A DNA stretch of 64,000 bases from Begonia masoniana (GCA_022432975.1 CM039502.1:25690383-25754382); one strand, 5' to 3'; positions 10,519 through 23,503 are shown, counted from the stretch's first letter. Numbers and translations: made by a program. The notes: generated by a model not told the origin, from the sequence alone.

Positions 10519-11280
10519 GCGTCCTAGCTTGCTGAGGATGTTCGGTTTCTTGCCCACCTACGGCTCGACCTACGACAAAAATTCAAACTTCATCAAAATC
10601 AAACTTACATTCACCAATTACTCTCAAACTACTATTTCGAGTCTAATCCAACTAAAATCTAACTAAATGGCCATTAATTTGGGTTCGGTAAAAAAAAACC
10701 GACCCGAAACTTCAAATGTGCATAACTTTTGCCTCGGATATCAGAATCGAACGATTCCAGCGGCCACGTACTCCTCTAATAACCTATTTTAACCTGCCAA
10801 AAGGAATTTCAAAACAAACGACCGTAACTAGGTCAAATCAGGCAAAACCCGAACTGCCCTAACCCGGGAATTTCATCCCTCTCGGTTTTCCATCAATTTT
10901 CACCAAATTTTTCACCAATCAATCCCCCACACCCTCAATTAGCATAAACAAATCAAAATCCCGAGGCTAGACACGCAAAACCCGAAATGCCCAAATTTGA
11001 AGTTCACTATTTTTTGCTTAAATTGAGCTCCTCACAACCTGGCGACGATTGCTGGTCCAAGGGTCGGCAAACCCATACCGAGAGCTCCCAAAATCGGCCG
11101 GTGATCAGAGCTCAAACTCGCTCCTCACCCTCGGCCACGAACAGAACAAAAACAGGGGTGAAACCGAGCCTTACCGGGCGGTCGTGCGCGGAGTCAGCCA
11201 GAATATCCTCGTCGCCGGCGTCTGGTCGGAGAGTGTCGGAAATCTCCGGTGAACGCTCGCCTACGCCGCCCCGCGTTCTC

Positions 11281-11385
11281 TCCCCCCCCCCCCCCCTCCC
11301 CTGTTCCGCTCCTTGCGCGACTCGAACGACAGAATGGTTTGAAAACCATTCTATCATTTGTTTTCATTTTTATTATTATTTAGTT

Positions 11386-11414
<29 letters not shown>
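11281..11414 (-). repeat. Poly-C run, short hairpin and AAT microsatellite in LTR H
   Basis: A run of C near 11282-11297. Then AGAATGGTT (11332-11340), loop, AACCATTCT (11345-11353). Then AAT repeats at about 11386-11414. The hairpin and AAT tract occupy the same positions in LTRs F and G. Confidence 0.8.
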
Positions 11415-11418
<4 letters not shown>

Positions 11419-11880
11419 CTAACCATTAATTAATCCTTATTTACCGTTTTGCCCTCCCGTGTTTCTGACCATTTCGACTTTCGTTAAATCTCGTTCTTAA
11501 TTATAACCCCGACTTAATTTCATTGGGAATACCTAAACCTAAATTAAGAAACCATTCACTTTTCTTTTAAATTAATTAAAACAACCTATTTTGTTATTTT
11601 TTTATTTATTTATATATTTTATTTTTATTTTTTTGAAAAATAAAATCCCAAATTTTAATAAGCTATTTAACCCGTTAAAATCTCTCACGAAATCCTAACA
11701 AAACTTTTAATTTGATTCAATAAAATTTCCGGGTTATTACATCGGCGGTAGAAGCCGTACAAATTACATCTTCCACACACAGAACGACAACGTTTTACAC
11801 TCGCATTCACCGCTCACAAAACAACAAATCTCCTATTTACTTCTACCGCTCACTAACGACAAATCTCCTATTTACTTCTA

Positions 11881-12115
11881 CCGCTCACTAACGACAAACA
11901 TTCTCAGCTCACATCAACCGATAGAACAAGCTGCGTCTTCCGATCACTAGACGACAAAAATTCACAATTCACATCTACCGATCGCAAAATGACAAATTTA
12001 CCTCTACCGCTCACTAACGACAAACATTCTCAGCTCACATCAACCGATAGAACAAGCTGCGTCTTCCGATCACTAGACGACAAAATTCCACAATTCACAT
12101 CTACCGATCGCAAAA
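11881..12115 (-). repeat. 126-bp tandem duplication in LTR B
   Basis: CCGCTCACTAACGACAAAC occurs at 11881 and 12007, with the following ~110 bp repeated almost exactly. It contains short CCGAT-rich units similar to the 54-bp repeats of LTR A. Confidence 0.8.
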
Positions 12116-12748
12116 CAACAAATTTCTTCCTACATCTTCCGATAGATATAATATTCGACATCACCCGGTCACAAAACGACAAATTCTAATACTCACATCC
12201 ACCGATGGACTACATCCACCGATAGACAAAACTCTCGACTTCTACCGATGGACTAAATTCACCGATAGACAAAACTCTCGACTTCTGCCGATAGACATCA
12301 TCTATCGATAGATAAAAAATACTCAACATCTGTCGATAGACATCATTTACCGATAGATCAAAAACACTAAAAAAAAAAAACAGCATAGCAACAATTTCAC
12401 TCTAAACAAAGAAAACTCCGACTACCAAAAGAACTTGAGCATTTTACTAAAAAGAACGTTCAAAACTACTTAAATCCGTGTATTACTCCAAAATTTGGTA
12501 AAAACCACTATTAAAACCAACAGAGTATCATTATCAGAAAAGTCTTAAATTGTATTCAAAACATCAAAACTACCACTGTCATAAAAACTCTCAACATACT
12601 TAAATTGAATCATGGTTCACTGAACCTTCTCATCTACTTCCACCAGTTAAACCGCCCCATCAGTTGCCAGATCGATGTATGAATGCACCCCTCCAACCTG
12701 CCTAGTTCTCAGCAAACTCAGAGAACACACTTGCTGTCACTTCTTCAC

Positions 12749-13232
12749 CTACATCACAAAACTCATCTATTAGCCTAATGCTAAGTAAGTAAAGCAATAA
12801 TAAAATGGAATGTTGAAACATAAACTCCTAAACATGCAGTTTCTACTTTCTCATCCCAGTTGCATATGCATTCGTTTCTGATCTGATCCCCCTGTGAAAT
12901 TGGGAGTTGGATCACTTCTCCCAAAGTCATACATCCTCTCTCTCGATTAAGGGGCAGATTAGTTCCCTTAACAACTGTTCAGATCCCCCTGTGAAATTGG
13001 GAGTTGGATCACTTCTCCCAAAGTATAAATCCCTTCATAAGTGAATGGGCGGATTAGTTTCCTTAATAGTTTATCTGTTACAGTCTGTTCATTCCTTACC
13101 ACGCCATTTCATGTAAATTCATTTTCGCATACTTTCAAAATATGATGCATGACATACAAACACATTCAAGCAAACAGAATCCTACTGTTTTGTGATGTAG
13201 GCCCGAAGGCACAAGCATACTTCACTTACATG
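12749..13232 (-). other. Leader module in LTR B
   Basis: GTTTTGTGATGTAGG (13187-13201) and CCTACATCACAAAAC (12749-12763) are exact inverted repeats. The hairpin GCC-TTCG-GGC lies at 13201-13210 (minus strand). The donor reads CATGTAAGT instead of CAGGTAAGT. The implied GT-AG interval is 480 nt, as in element A. Confidence 0.7.
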
Positions 13233-13766
13233 ATCTCTTGGAGATTGTCTGGTTGTTAGCTACTTCAGAATTCTGCTCACCTATAATCGTAAACAGAGCA
13301 CCGCATTGCTAAACTTCATTCTAAATTATTTAGAAATCTTAGGGAAACTAGTTGGAAGTCCTGTTCGTCGAGCATTCCTGGTTCTCCACAAAACCCAAAA
13401 CTAACTCTCACTCACAGCATTCACGAACACTCTCCTACAATCTCTCTGTTATCTAATCACTAAAAAAGCAAGTAAAACGAAACAAAACTCACCTAGAATG
13501 GAGAAAATCAAAGAGGAAAATGTCGGAAGGAAGTCTGCTGAGCTGAGCTGAAAATCAACGAAGGGAAATGGTAATAGGGTGACGGCTACTGTGCATTAAA
13601 CGCAGAACCTCTTCCCTTAAATAGGTTATCCACTTTTTATCTCAATTTACCATTATGCCCTCGCCTAATCATCATTATCCTAATCACTAATTTCTCCCAA
13701 TTTCATCGATAAAACATTCACTACTAGTTGACAAAATAAGTTGGCTCAATGAAACCGGGTGCTACA

Positions 13767-15085
13767 ATCTATCAATTTATTATGACAATATTACAAGAAT
13801 ATTCTATTAAAGATAGAATTTTTAGCATAACTTTTGATAATGTTAGTGCTAATAAAGTTGTTATTTCTCAATTTAAGGATTATTTACAATTAGATGTTAC
13901 TCGTGGTTTTTTTTTTTCACATGAGATGTCTGTGTCATATTTTAAATTTGGTTGTTAAAGATGATATGTTATTTATTTCACCTCATATTGAATTAATTAG
14001 GTCTGTATTTTCTTATATTTTTTGGTCTAATTCGAGACAACAAGAATATGAAGAGTTTTTTAGAGTTGCCCAACTTAAACCAAGAAAATTAAAAACCGAC
14101 GTAGATAATAGTTGGAATTCAACTTATTTGATGTTGCAAAATGCTAGGTCATATTGACAAGTTATTTGTACTTTTATTAATGATAAGAAGTAAAGTATTA
14201 ACCTTGACAAATCTAGTTGTGATATTGCTAATATCTTTCTTGATTTTGTAAAATATTTTTATGATGTTACAAATCAATATTCTGGAATTTATTATCCCAC
14301 TTCTAATATTATTCTTCCTATTTCTGTAAATTAACATGTAATTTTGTAAAATATTAATTAGTAGATGAATTTAGTAATATTCTTAATAAATTAAAATTAA
14401 AATTTAAAAAATATTGGCATAACATTCCTCTTTTTTTTTTTATGCACGCATCATAGATTCAAGATTTAAATTAAAAGGAGTATGTCTCATGCTCAATAGG
14501 ATTTTTATAAATTTATCTATTGCATCTTTAATTACTAGTGCTGACATAAAAAGTGGAGTTGCTAATTTATATGTTTTTTATGAAATAAAATATTTCAATG
14601 TTAATCGTTATTATTCACGACCTTCACACGCCGAGATTTATCCTAGTAGTAGCAGCAGTAGTGGTGGAGATAGTTGTCAACAATATAGCATTGATGATAT
14701 ATGAAGTGATTTACAAACTGAAAATTATTCTACTTATTTTACAAATGAACTCAATATTTATTTGAAGCTCGTTATCAATTTTCTCGAGATCATAATTTTG
14801 ATATTTTAGATTGGTGAAAAAGACATTTTACCACATATCCTATTCTTTTTATAATGGCACGTGATCTACTAACACCTCATGTTTCTACGTGATCTACTAG
14901 CATCAGAATCAGCTTTTAGTGCAGGTGAGCATGTTTATGATGAACAAAGAGGAAGACTTGCACTGGATCTTGTGTAGGCGCTCATTTGTAACAAAAATTG
15001 GGATTGACATCAAGACGAGAGATCAACAACGAGAGGATGAAATTATTTAGGAGTTTACGAATTTGAATGTTGAAGACTAGAGATT
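13767..15085 (+). pseudogene. hAT-family transposase remnant (RICESLEEPER/BED type)
   Basis: Readable blocks in order: YSIKDRIFSITFDN (~13802), HMRCLCHILNLVVK (13920-13961), a WNSTYLML block near 14113, an RNase H-like stretch ARIIDSRFKLKGV (~14447-14485), and the C-terminal dimerisation region ASESAFSAGEHVYDEQRGRL (~14904-14964). These are hallmarks of plant hAT transposases, which excise and reinsert DNA leaving 8-bp duplications. There are frameshifts near 13905 and 14455 and stops near 14157 and 14335 and further on. The N-terminus and BED finger are missing, cut at the edge of LTR B. Dead copy. Confidence 0.85.
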
Positions 15086-15389
15086 CTTTTTATTGAATTT
15101 CTTTTGTAATTTGAAGTAATTTTTTTTTTAAAATTTGTAATTTCTTTTAGAATTTGTAAGTTTTTTTCAAATTCTAATTTCTTTTTATACTCAAAATATT
15201 TTTAATAATATTTATGTAATATTTTTTATTGGATAGTCTCAAATAATTTTTTTATTAATATATTCAATTTTATATACCGTAATATAATTAATTTTTAAAT
15301 TAAATGAGTAAATATCGTTGATGTATAATTATTAATACATATTATAATTTTAAATGAAATTTTTTAAAAAACTTATATTATAGGGAAAC
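15086..15389. other. AT-rich spacer, then left edge of an inverted-repeat element
   Basis: No gene seen. The first part is probably hAT 3' flank. The last ~20 bp, AACTTATATTATAGGGAAAC, match in reverse complement the right edge near 51575-51590, so the inverted-repeat element interrupted by LTRs C and P begins here. 15385-15389 (GAAAC) is the target duplication of LTR C. Confidence 0.55.
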
Positions 15390-15944
15390 TGTAACACCAG
15401 CATTTTGGCCATGTAATTATCCCTTGAAGTATTAAACGGGATTAATTCGATATTAATATAATGAATATTTCATTGGAATTTGTTTGAATGTTTAGTGGAA
15501 AAAGAGGATTTCGGAGAAATCGAATCGACGAGCTAAATAACGAATTAGTTAGAAACCAATTGAGGGGCAAATTGGGAAGACAATTAAGGTGGTTGGGAGA
15601 GAGCCAATGAGGGAGTGCTACTAGTCCAAGCTTGTTGAAGAAGCCAAGCTTTCTCTTCCTCTTCCTCTCTTCTCTTCTCTTCTCTTCTATTCTATGTAAA
15701 ACTCTCATTTTTCCTCTCTTCTTTGTTTTCTCTCTTCTAGACGACATGCAACGATTTCCAAACTTCGTCTTCCCCTGTTTTCTCCCATTTTCTCCGTTAA
15801 AGGTAACCATTTACGTTAGTTAACGAGTTTAGGTTAATTATCCCTTAGTTTTATTGAAGTTTAGGGTTAATGGTTCGGTTATGCATAATATAGGTTCGTG
15901 AATCGTCGAGGACGTACGTGCGTGCTTGCAACTCTACGGACATT

Positions 15945-16117
15945 AGGTAAGTTCATACATATAGGTTTTGCCCTTAAGGGCCTACATCACGGAGATACTA
16001 GGTTTTGGTTGTCGGGCAGTTAGGTCGTAGGTTACGTTCTAAGTTAAATGTGTCTGCATCACTGCATTGTATGTTCTTACTGAGCTCTAGGATCATAGTT
16101 GAACTCTCTATTGTAGG
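15945..16117 (+). other. Short leader module in solo LTR C
   Basis: AGGTAAGT (15945-15952), hairpin GCCC-TTAA-GGGC (15970-15981), CCTACATCAC (15981-15990), and TGTAGG at the acceptor (16112-16117). The closing repeat is only 6 bp here and the GT-AG interval is just 170 nt, with no repeat array. This is the minimal version of the module. Confidence 0.6.
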
Positions 16118-16537
16118 TACGGATCCTCCGGATTAGGACTTTGTCCTTTAGGCCGACCAGTAGGTGCAGTAGGTGGGACAAGCTTGTGGGGTTGGTTGTG
16201 GACAGTCAGGCGCATTTTGACCTGTGGGGGTGTGGTTTTGAAGTGTATGTCAAGTTTGCACAGGTTTTTTTTGGAATTTAGATGATGTATAGGTTTTGTG
16301 TTGATGTTTTAAAACTTCTGTTCTGACAGTTGTATTTTGAAATATACTGGAATCGTTTGAGATTTTCTTTTAAGTTGTGCATGGATTGTTTCGAGTTTTA
16401 AATTGATCCATGCAGGTTGATTTTCTTGAATTTCTGCCATATTTTCTAACACGTTTAAAGTTATGTTTTGAATCGGGTTTTTGGGGTTTTAAAGCTTTTG
16501 GTGTCTAAAGAAGTCGGGAAGAAGTTTTTGTAGAAAT

Positions 16538-16584
16538 GTCGTCCATTCCTGTCGTCGTTCATTCCTATTGTCGTCCACTCCTGT
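16538..16584 (+). repeat. 16-bp minisatellite, left part
   Basis: About three GTCGTCCATTCCTGTT-like units of 16 bp, interrupted by element D-E at 16585 and continuing at 25946. Confidence 0.85.
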
Positions 16585-17404
16585 TGTAACACCCGGATTT
16601 TTGGGTTACGAGTTTTGTCTCTAGACACCCGGTTCTTCGCCGTATTGTGTTTCGATCAGTAAAATATTAATTTAGGCCTGTTTTGCGAATACGAAGTTTT
16701 ATCGGAACCACAAGGATTTATTAGAATTTTAGTAGATTAAAGATTATTTTGGAGAAAATCAAATCATAGGTTAATTAATGAGATTAAATAAAAGGGCACT
16801 AGGAAGGGCGATATGGTAATTTTTATAAGAAAATTTTAATTAAAACCTAAAAATCCTATTCATTTCCTCTTATTCCCTCAGCTCTCTCCTCCTGGCGGCT
16901 CTCCTTCTCCTCTCCCACGATTTTTCCTCCTCCAATCCACCTCCTAACCGTTTCTCCTTCCGTTTTCTTCAGAATTCAAAGCCTAGGTAAGTTTTAAGTG
17001 CTTTCTCACATTAGTTTCGATTTTAGGGGTTTTTTTCGCTAGAGTTATAGATTTAGAATTGAGATTTATTGAGTTCCGGTTAGAAGTTGATGGTGTTGCG
17101 TTTTATATTCGTTGATGATACATTTATTGCTATTGGAGTAGTTAGGATGAATTATTTGGTGGAGTTATTGAATTTGTGGTGGTTGGGAGGAGTAAGTAGT
17201 ATTAATGTTAGGTTAGTTTTATTTATGCACATGAAGTGTTCGATAAAATGCCCGAATGAGATTAGTTGAATTTCTAGAAAATTTCCTTAGCTAGGATTTT
17301 GCTAGTTTTGAGTTTAGAGTACTTAGGATTGATTTTTAACATCGGGATATGAAATGTCATAGGTGAAGGAGCTTAAGGTAAAGACACGACGTTGCTAAGG
17401 AGCC

Positions 17405-18058
17405 CAGGTAAGTAAGTGTGCTAGGATTTTCGACCACTAGGGTCCTACATCACGAGGATACTAGGAATGTTGTTTGAGTAGTCTGTTGATGATTACGACT
17501 TGTCGTATGTTATGTTATGTTGGATTTGAGTAGAATGATGATATGACATGTGTTGCATTGCTCGTCCTTATAGTACGTCATTCCTATGTGTATCCATGTC
17601 TATGCATTATGTGTATGTGTTATATGATCAAGGTAAGAATATGAAATGTATATGTATGTATGATTAAGTATGGAACGGGTTGAATGGGCCACGGTTATGT
17701 ACTTAAGATTTTAGTATGGTTCGCGGATACTCCCGTTGGTTGGGGCCAGACTGACAGGAAGACTCGCGGATCCTCCCGCTGGTGGGGGCCGGGTTGATAC
17801 TGCACGATCAGTTCGTGGATTTCGCCGTTGGTGTGGGCCGGACTGGTCGTTACAAATGTTATCCGTTTGGACCATGATTATGATTCTTTTGCCCTTTTCT
17901 TCCCGTGTCCTCCCTTAATTAATGTCAAGTAAAAGATGAGTAAGAATACGATTATGAACAGGAATATGATTATGTGAAGTATGCATTCATGAGATTTTAT
18001 GTGTTTGTTGCACTCCTTACTAAGCATTAGGCTTATAGTTTGAACCTTATGATGTAGG
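17405..18058 (+). other. Leader module in LTR D
   Basis: CAGGTAAGT (17405-17413); hairpin GACC-ACTAG-GGTC (17432-17444); CCTACATCACGAGG (17444-17457); second hairpin TAAGC-ATTAG-GCTTA (18021-18035); CCTTATGATGTAGG (18045-18058). The closing stem is 9 bp, two non-pairing or wobble positions, then 3 bp. The implied interval is 650 nt. Between them lie CTCCCGCTGGTGGGGGCC-type units, also able to form stems. Confidence 0.7.
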
Positions 18059-18517
18059 TGACGAGTTTGAAGGTGAGGACCTCAAACCGAATGATGAAGT
18101 CTAAGTCGGGTTGCTGGATGGTACTCATGGCGGGGTTTTGTGGCTGGGCAGCAATTGACCCGTGGTTGGTGCTCCAAGCTTGATTGGTAAAAGTTTACGT
18201 TATAGGAGTTTAAGTAAAAGAATTTCGTAGGACTTTCATGTGATGACTAGTTTTGAAATGATTTGCGTCTTTTCTTGTTTTGAAGAGGATTTTACGACTA
18301 AAGGATTTATACCCGTTTTGTCTTCCTCTACGGTCTAAATGTTTTGTTTTTCTATGATTTTCAATGATGGATGGTTTAGGGATTTAAAACTTCTCGTTTG
18401 AATGGTTTAAATTGAGTTTTGGTCGATGGATTTAAGAGAAGTTGTGAGTTATTTTATTGTTTGTATAAGAGTTTGGAAGGAAATTTCTGGATTGTGTTTC
18501 CAGAGGGGTAGCCTTAC

Positions 18518-18667
18518 GATCGGCCAGAAGGGCGATCGTTCGGCTGACTTTGTTTGGCGAAAATGGAGAAGCAGAGAAGACGTCGATCGATCGGCTGATG
18601 TTGCGATCGATCGGCTGTGTATTCTTGTGCAGGGCGATCGATCGCCTAGTTTGGCCGATCGATCGGC
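18518..18667 (+). repeat. GATCGATC palindrome cluster in LTR D
   Basis: Several CGATCGATCGGCTGATG-like units, ending with GGCGATCGATCGCC and GGCCGATCGATCGGCC, both perfect palindromes. LTR E has about one extra unit. Confidence 0.85.
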
Positions 18668-18929
18668 CCTCTTACTTTTCCGTCCCTGCCCCTTTTCTTG
18701 TCTCTAAATTCCAAGTGTGTCCTCACAAATTTATTCTTTACGATTTTATAGAATGCTTGAGTTTTTCAATGAAACTTCAATCGGGTTTTAAATATGACTC
18801 TCCATGATTTTAGCAAAGTTTCTTCCAAGTAGTTTTTCTTATGTTCAAAAAAAAAATTACGAGTCTAGAATAAGACCACGAACACGATTATGTAAGTCGC
18901 GGCCCATTGGGTTTTAGGTCGTGACAACT

Positions 18930-18941
18930 TCGGTATCAGAG
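18930..18941 (+). other. Primer binding site of element D-E
   Basis: TCGGTATCAGAG, three bases after the LTR. It differs from the usual TGGTATCAGAG by one base at the 5' end. Confidence 0.75.
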
Positions 18942-19087
18942 AGCCCGGATTTTAAAATCGGTTCTGTAGACTGCCTACCTGCACAAATCGCCGTATTAGT
19001 ACACTCTAACAACTGTAAGTGTTTATGATTTTTGTAATGTCATTAAAGTTAAGATGTGTTTATGATAATATGATAGGACTTTCAAGA

Positions 19088-22000
19088 TGGTAAGAGGTCA
19101 ACAAAGAGAAACCAACGAAGACAGTAATACCATTGCCCAGCTAACAGAATTGGTTCTTCGTCTACCTGCCAGATTTACCAGCTTGTGGCTACTAGAGAGA
19201 AGAGCATGGGAATTCTAGCTCGAATACGACTCATGACCATGGTGGCGATCGTTTTCACCGACTTCGACCTCCGATATTTAATGGCCAAGTTTTGGATCCT
19301 ATCTATGCTGAAGAATGGATTCGAACAATTGAGGACATGTTTAAGTATGCTAAGGTCAAAGAGGGGCACAAGATCACATGTGCTGTTTTTCATCTTGCAC
19401 TGGATGCAAGGCATTGGTGGGACTCAATTGAGAGCACTACTAACATGGAAACTATGACTTAGGCATGGTTCAAGACGGCCTTCTTTGACAGCTACTTCAG
19501 CCGAGCGGTTCGGGCCAGCAAAAAGATGGAGTTTATGCAGCTGCGCCAAACCGGTTCTGTGGCGGACTATATTTGTAAGTTTGAAGCATTGTCACGATTT
19601 GCACCTTGTTTGGTGGATGATGAAGAAGACAAGATTCACCAATTTGTCCAAGGGCTGAAGCCAAATCTTTTCAGGGGTGTGAAGACCGCAGGAATTCATA
19701 ACATACCTTATTCTGAGGTGGCAGCTAAGGCCTTGGAACTGGAAGAGGTTGAAATAGCAGTGCAAGGGCAACATGACAGAATAGAGGGTGGCAACCACAG
19801 CAGAACAGGGGAGGGCAACAACAACAGAAAGGTGTGAAGAGACCCTTCAATCCAAATGACGACCAAGGAAAGGGAAAACGACCTCAAGGGGCTCCTCAAG
19901 CTCCCCTATGTTTCACCTGCCAGAGGAACCATTACGGCGAGTGTAAGTTATTCACGGGCCGATGTTTCAGGTGCGACAAGATTGGTCATTGGATTAAAGA
20001 TTGTCCTATACCGCCGGATGCAAACCGAGCGAGAGTGGCGCCTAGAGTTTTTGCCCTGATGGAAGATGAAGATGCAATTCAGCACACGGTTATAACAGGT
20101 ACAATTATGATCTACAGTGTATCCACATACACACTTATTGATACGGGTGCTACACATTCTTTCGTAGCAACTACGTTTGTATGCATGTATAATCTACGCT
20201 TTTTGCCAGCTGTTAAGTCTTATAGCATCATGTTAGCATCGGGAGAGTCCTTACATTCAGAACAGGTAGAGAAGGGTGATATTGTATCAGTAGGGGACAA
20301 GGAGCTATATGTAGAATTGATCATAATCGTTATGAAATGGTACGAAGTTATTTTTGGGATGAATTGGTTATTCAGACATTTCGCCCCAATAAGTTGTAGG
20401 ACTTGATTAGTTGAATTCCGACCCCCGAATGGAGACCGGTAGTCCTTCCAAGCCATTCCAAAAACAAGCAAAATGCCAATTATATCCTCGATGGATGCTC
20501 AGTAGTTATTGAAGCATGGATGTGTGGGTTATCTAGCTAGTGTAATTGATATAAAAGGATAAGCTAAAACTCCAAGACATTCCTATAGTTCGAGAGTTTC
20601 TTGAGATACTCTTGGACGACCTGCCAGGGTTACCGCCTGATAGGGAAATTGAATTTGTCATCGATACGTACCCTGAAGTCTTGCCAGTGTCTAAGAATCC
20701 CTATCGTATGGCACCCGTTGAACTGAAGAAGCTAAAAACTCAGTTACAAGAGTTAGTAGACAAGGGTTTTGTGCGCCCTAGTTGTTCTCCCTAGGGTGCA
20801 CCTGTTTTATTTGTCAAGAAGAAGGAAGGGGCCCTCAGAATGTGCATAGATTACAGGGAGTTGAACAAACTGACAATCAAGAGCAAATACCTCTTGCCCC
20901 GAATCGACGACCTGTTTGACCAGCTTCAAGGAGCCAAGATATTTTCTAAAATCGACTTACGCTCAGGCTACTACCAGTTAAAAGTCAAGGCCAAGGACGT
21001 GCCTAAGACTGCGTTTCGAATCCGATAATTGCATTATGAATTTCTTGTGATGTCGTTTGGGTTGACGAACGCTCCTGCAGCCTTCATGGACATGATGAAC
21101 CGAGTGTTTCGAGAATATTTGGACAAGTTTGTTATTGTGTTTATAGATGATATTCTGATTTACTCTCGGACTGAGGATGAACATGAAGATCACCTAAGGA
21201 TTGTTTTGGCGACTCTTAAGCAGCAGCAGTTATATGCCAAATTCTCTAAGTGCAAATTTTGGCTGGATAGAGTCAACTTTTTGGGTCACGTCATCTCTGC
21301 AGAAGGCATCTCTGTGATTCAATTAAAATAAAAGTGGTAAAAGATTGGCCACAACCAAGGAATGCCAACGAAGTTCGTAGTTTCCCTGGATTTGCAGGCT
21401 ATTACAGAAAGTTCATCAAAGGATTCTCGATGATAGCCAAACCTCTGACTTGTTTAACAAAGAAAGACATCAAATACTCTTGGTCAGGAGCTTGCGAGGA
21501 GAGTTTCCAGACGCTGAAACTAAAATTAACGACAGCTTCTTTACTGACACTCCCTATAGATGAGGGAAAATTCAGTTTATATTGCGACGCATCTAAGATT
21601 GGATTGGGGTGTGTGTTGATGCAAGAGGGCAAAGTTGTAACGTATACTTCCAGGCAGCTGAAAAGTTATGAGCAGAATTACCCCACTCACGACCTGAAAT
21701 TTGCCGCTGTGGTATTTGCACTAAAAATCTAGAGACAATACTTTTATGGTCAGCAGTGTGAGGTGTTTTCGGACCACAAAAGCCTGAAATATCTTTTTAC
21801 TCAAAAGGAATTAAATATGAGACAAAGGCGTTGGCTTGAATTCGTTAAAGACTACGATTTTGAGATTAAGTACCACCCTGGTAAAGCCAATGCGGTAGCT
21901 GATGCATTAAGCAGAATGCAAACGACGATGATGTCAGCCATGTCTCTACCCTTAAAAGTTGAAGTTCAGGAGTTTGAGTGGGAGATAGTTTCGGAATTAT

Positions 22001-23470
22001 CGACCTTGCTTTCGGAGTTAACCGTTCGGCCTACTATCTTGGATAAGATCAAAGAGGCTCAACAATTAGATTTGAAGGAGAAGAAAAACATCGTGAGCAA
22101 GATGTCGAATGTTCCTTCTTAGTTAAGTCTTTCGGAGGATGGGATTTTGAAGTTCAAGATCGCTGGTATGTCCCTAAAGATGATGTGTTACGAAAGTTGA
22201 TTTTGGCCGAGGCGCACTCATCTCCCTTTTCTGTGCATTCAGTTAACACCAAGATGTACTGTGATTTGAAGTTGCATTATTGGTGGCCGAATCTGAAACG
22301 AGATGTTGCTAAGTATGTGGAGTCATGTATGGTATGCCAGCAAGTTAAGGCAGAACACCAAAGACCGGGAGGTACTCTTCAGCCTCTACCGATTCTTGAA
22401 TGGAAATGGAAAAACATAGCCATGGACTTTGTTGTGGGTTTACCGAAGACGATCAAAGGCCAGGATAGCATTTGGGTTATAGTCGACAGGATGACAAAAT
22501 CAGCTCACTTCCTACCTATAAAGATGACTTATACGATGGATCAGTTTGCTAACTTGTATGTCCAGGAGATCATCAGGTTACATGGGATCCCGGTATCGAT
22601 TGTCTCGGATCGTGATCCCAAGTTTACCTCAAGATTTTGGAAAATTTTACAAGGCGCGATGGGTACAAAGTTAACCTTTAGCACGACATTTCACCCTCAA
22701 GCAGATGGACAATCAGAACAAACTATTCAGATACTTGAGGACATGTTGAAGGCATGCGTGCTTGAATTTCAGACATCCTTGTGTCGACACTTACCATTAG
22801 TTGAGTTCTCCTATAACAATAGTTACCAATCCACAATTGGTATGACACCTTATGAGGCGTTGTATGGAAGGAAGTGTAGATCGCCTTTCTACTGGGATGA
22901 AGTTGGTGAAGCAAAACTGTTAAGCCCAGAGATTGTGCAGCAGATGTTTGATAAGATTGCTGTTATTAGACAAAGGATGGAGACCGTACAAAGCTGACAG
23001 AAGAGTTACGCTGATCAGAGAAGAAGGGATCTTGAGTTTGCTGTCGGTGATGAAGTTTTCTTAAAGATCTCACCGTTCAGAGGTGTTATGCGGTTTGGAA
23101 AGAAAGGGAAGCTTAACCCAAGATTTGTCAGACCCTTCCCTATTTTGACAAGGATTGGGAGTACTGCATATAGGTTGCAGCTGCCTTCATCAGTGGACGT
23201 AGTTCACAACGTCTTGCACGTGTCGATGTTAAGGAAGTGCAAACGTGATCCGACACATGTGGTGGAGCCGGTTAATATTGAGATTCAACCAACCTTGACA
23301 TATGAAGAGAAACCGATGCGTCTCCTTGAATCGTCTATTTAGGTGTTACGGAACAAGGAGATCCCACTGGTAAAACTATTACGGAAGAATCACAACATTG
23401 AGGAGGCCACTGTCGGAGTGACAACAGGACATGATGAACAGGTATCCATAATTGTTTAGGTACGTAAATT
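19088..23470 (+). pseudogene. Gag-pol of element D-E, heavily broken
   Basis: Same domain order as element A: gag with LRQTGSVADY near 19541; zinc knuckle CFRCDKIGHWIKDC (~19965-20006); protease DTGATHSF (~20139); RT with [10 protein letters not shown] (~21139-21170); RNase H with YCDASKIG (~21579); zinc region and integrase with VIVDRMTKSAHF (~22477) and a DD35E core; chromodomain-like tail to about 23470. There are frameshifts near 19160-19330, 19835, 21330 and 23400, and stops near 19460, 20405, 20792, 21027, 21729 and 22120. Several stops stand where relatives have Trp, Gln or Gly. No function expected. Confidence 0.93.
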
Positions 23471-23503
23471 TTGAGGACAAAATTTTAAATAAGGAAGGTA
23501 GGA
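23466..23503 (+). other. AGGA-loop hairpin and polypurine tract of element D-E
   Basis: AAATTTTG (23466-23473), loop AGGA, CAAAATTT (23478-23485) give an 8-bp stem. The purine tract AAGGAAGGTAGGA (23491-23503) abuts the LTR. Confidence 0.85.

Larger units (their letters stand above)
9013..11739 (-). repeat. LTR fragment H (family of F/G), truncated
   Basis: 10600-11739 is clearly related to 30940-31560 plus 43740-44059 of LTR F and to LTR G. On the minus strand it starts TGTAATAACCCGG at 11739. The other end is missing: the fragment runs into its repeat array and stops at MULE sequence. It adjoins LTR fragment B at a proper LTR end, so H probably inserted into B and both later lost their far ends. 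Confidence 0.75.
11740..13766 (-). repeat. LTR fragment B (relative of the A and I/J LTRs)
   Basis: On the minus strand it starts TGTAGCACCCGG at 13766 and carries the TATA-like box (13616-13631), leader module and family-specific array. Roughly the last 340 bp of the LTR, judged against LTR I, are missing at 11740 where LTR H abuts. No internal domain is attached, so it is a solo or truncated LTR. Confidence 0.8.
16585..18926 (+). repeat. 5' LTR (D) of element D-E
   Basis: 2342 bp, TG...CA. It aligns to 23504-25940 throughout. It carries the leader module, CTCC-GGTGG type repeats (17728-17850) and a cluster of GATCGATC palindromes. Confidence 0.93.

Noticed and set aside
11049..11357. Overlapping ORFs on both strands near 11.1-11.4 kb
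   Set aside because: They lie in a GC-rich part of LTR H; the same region in F and G does not keep the frames.
15640..15823. Short ORF with a hydrophobic start in LTR C
   Set aside because: It lies in a CT-rich leader-like tract giving Leu/Phe/Ser runs; no homology and no support.
18426..18807. Plus-strand ORFs in LTR D and E over the GATCGATC cluster
   Set aside because: Short, non-conserved between D and E, driven by palindromic repeats rich in open codons.
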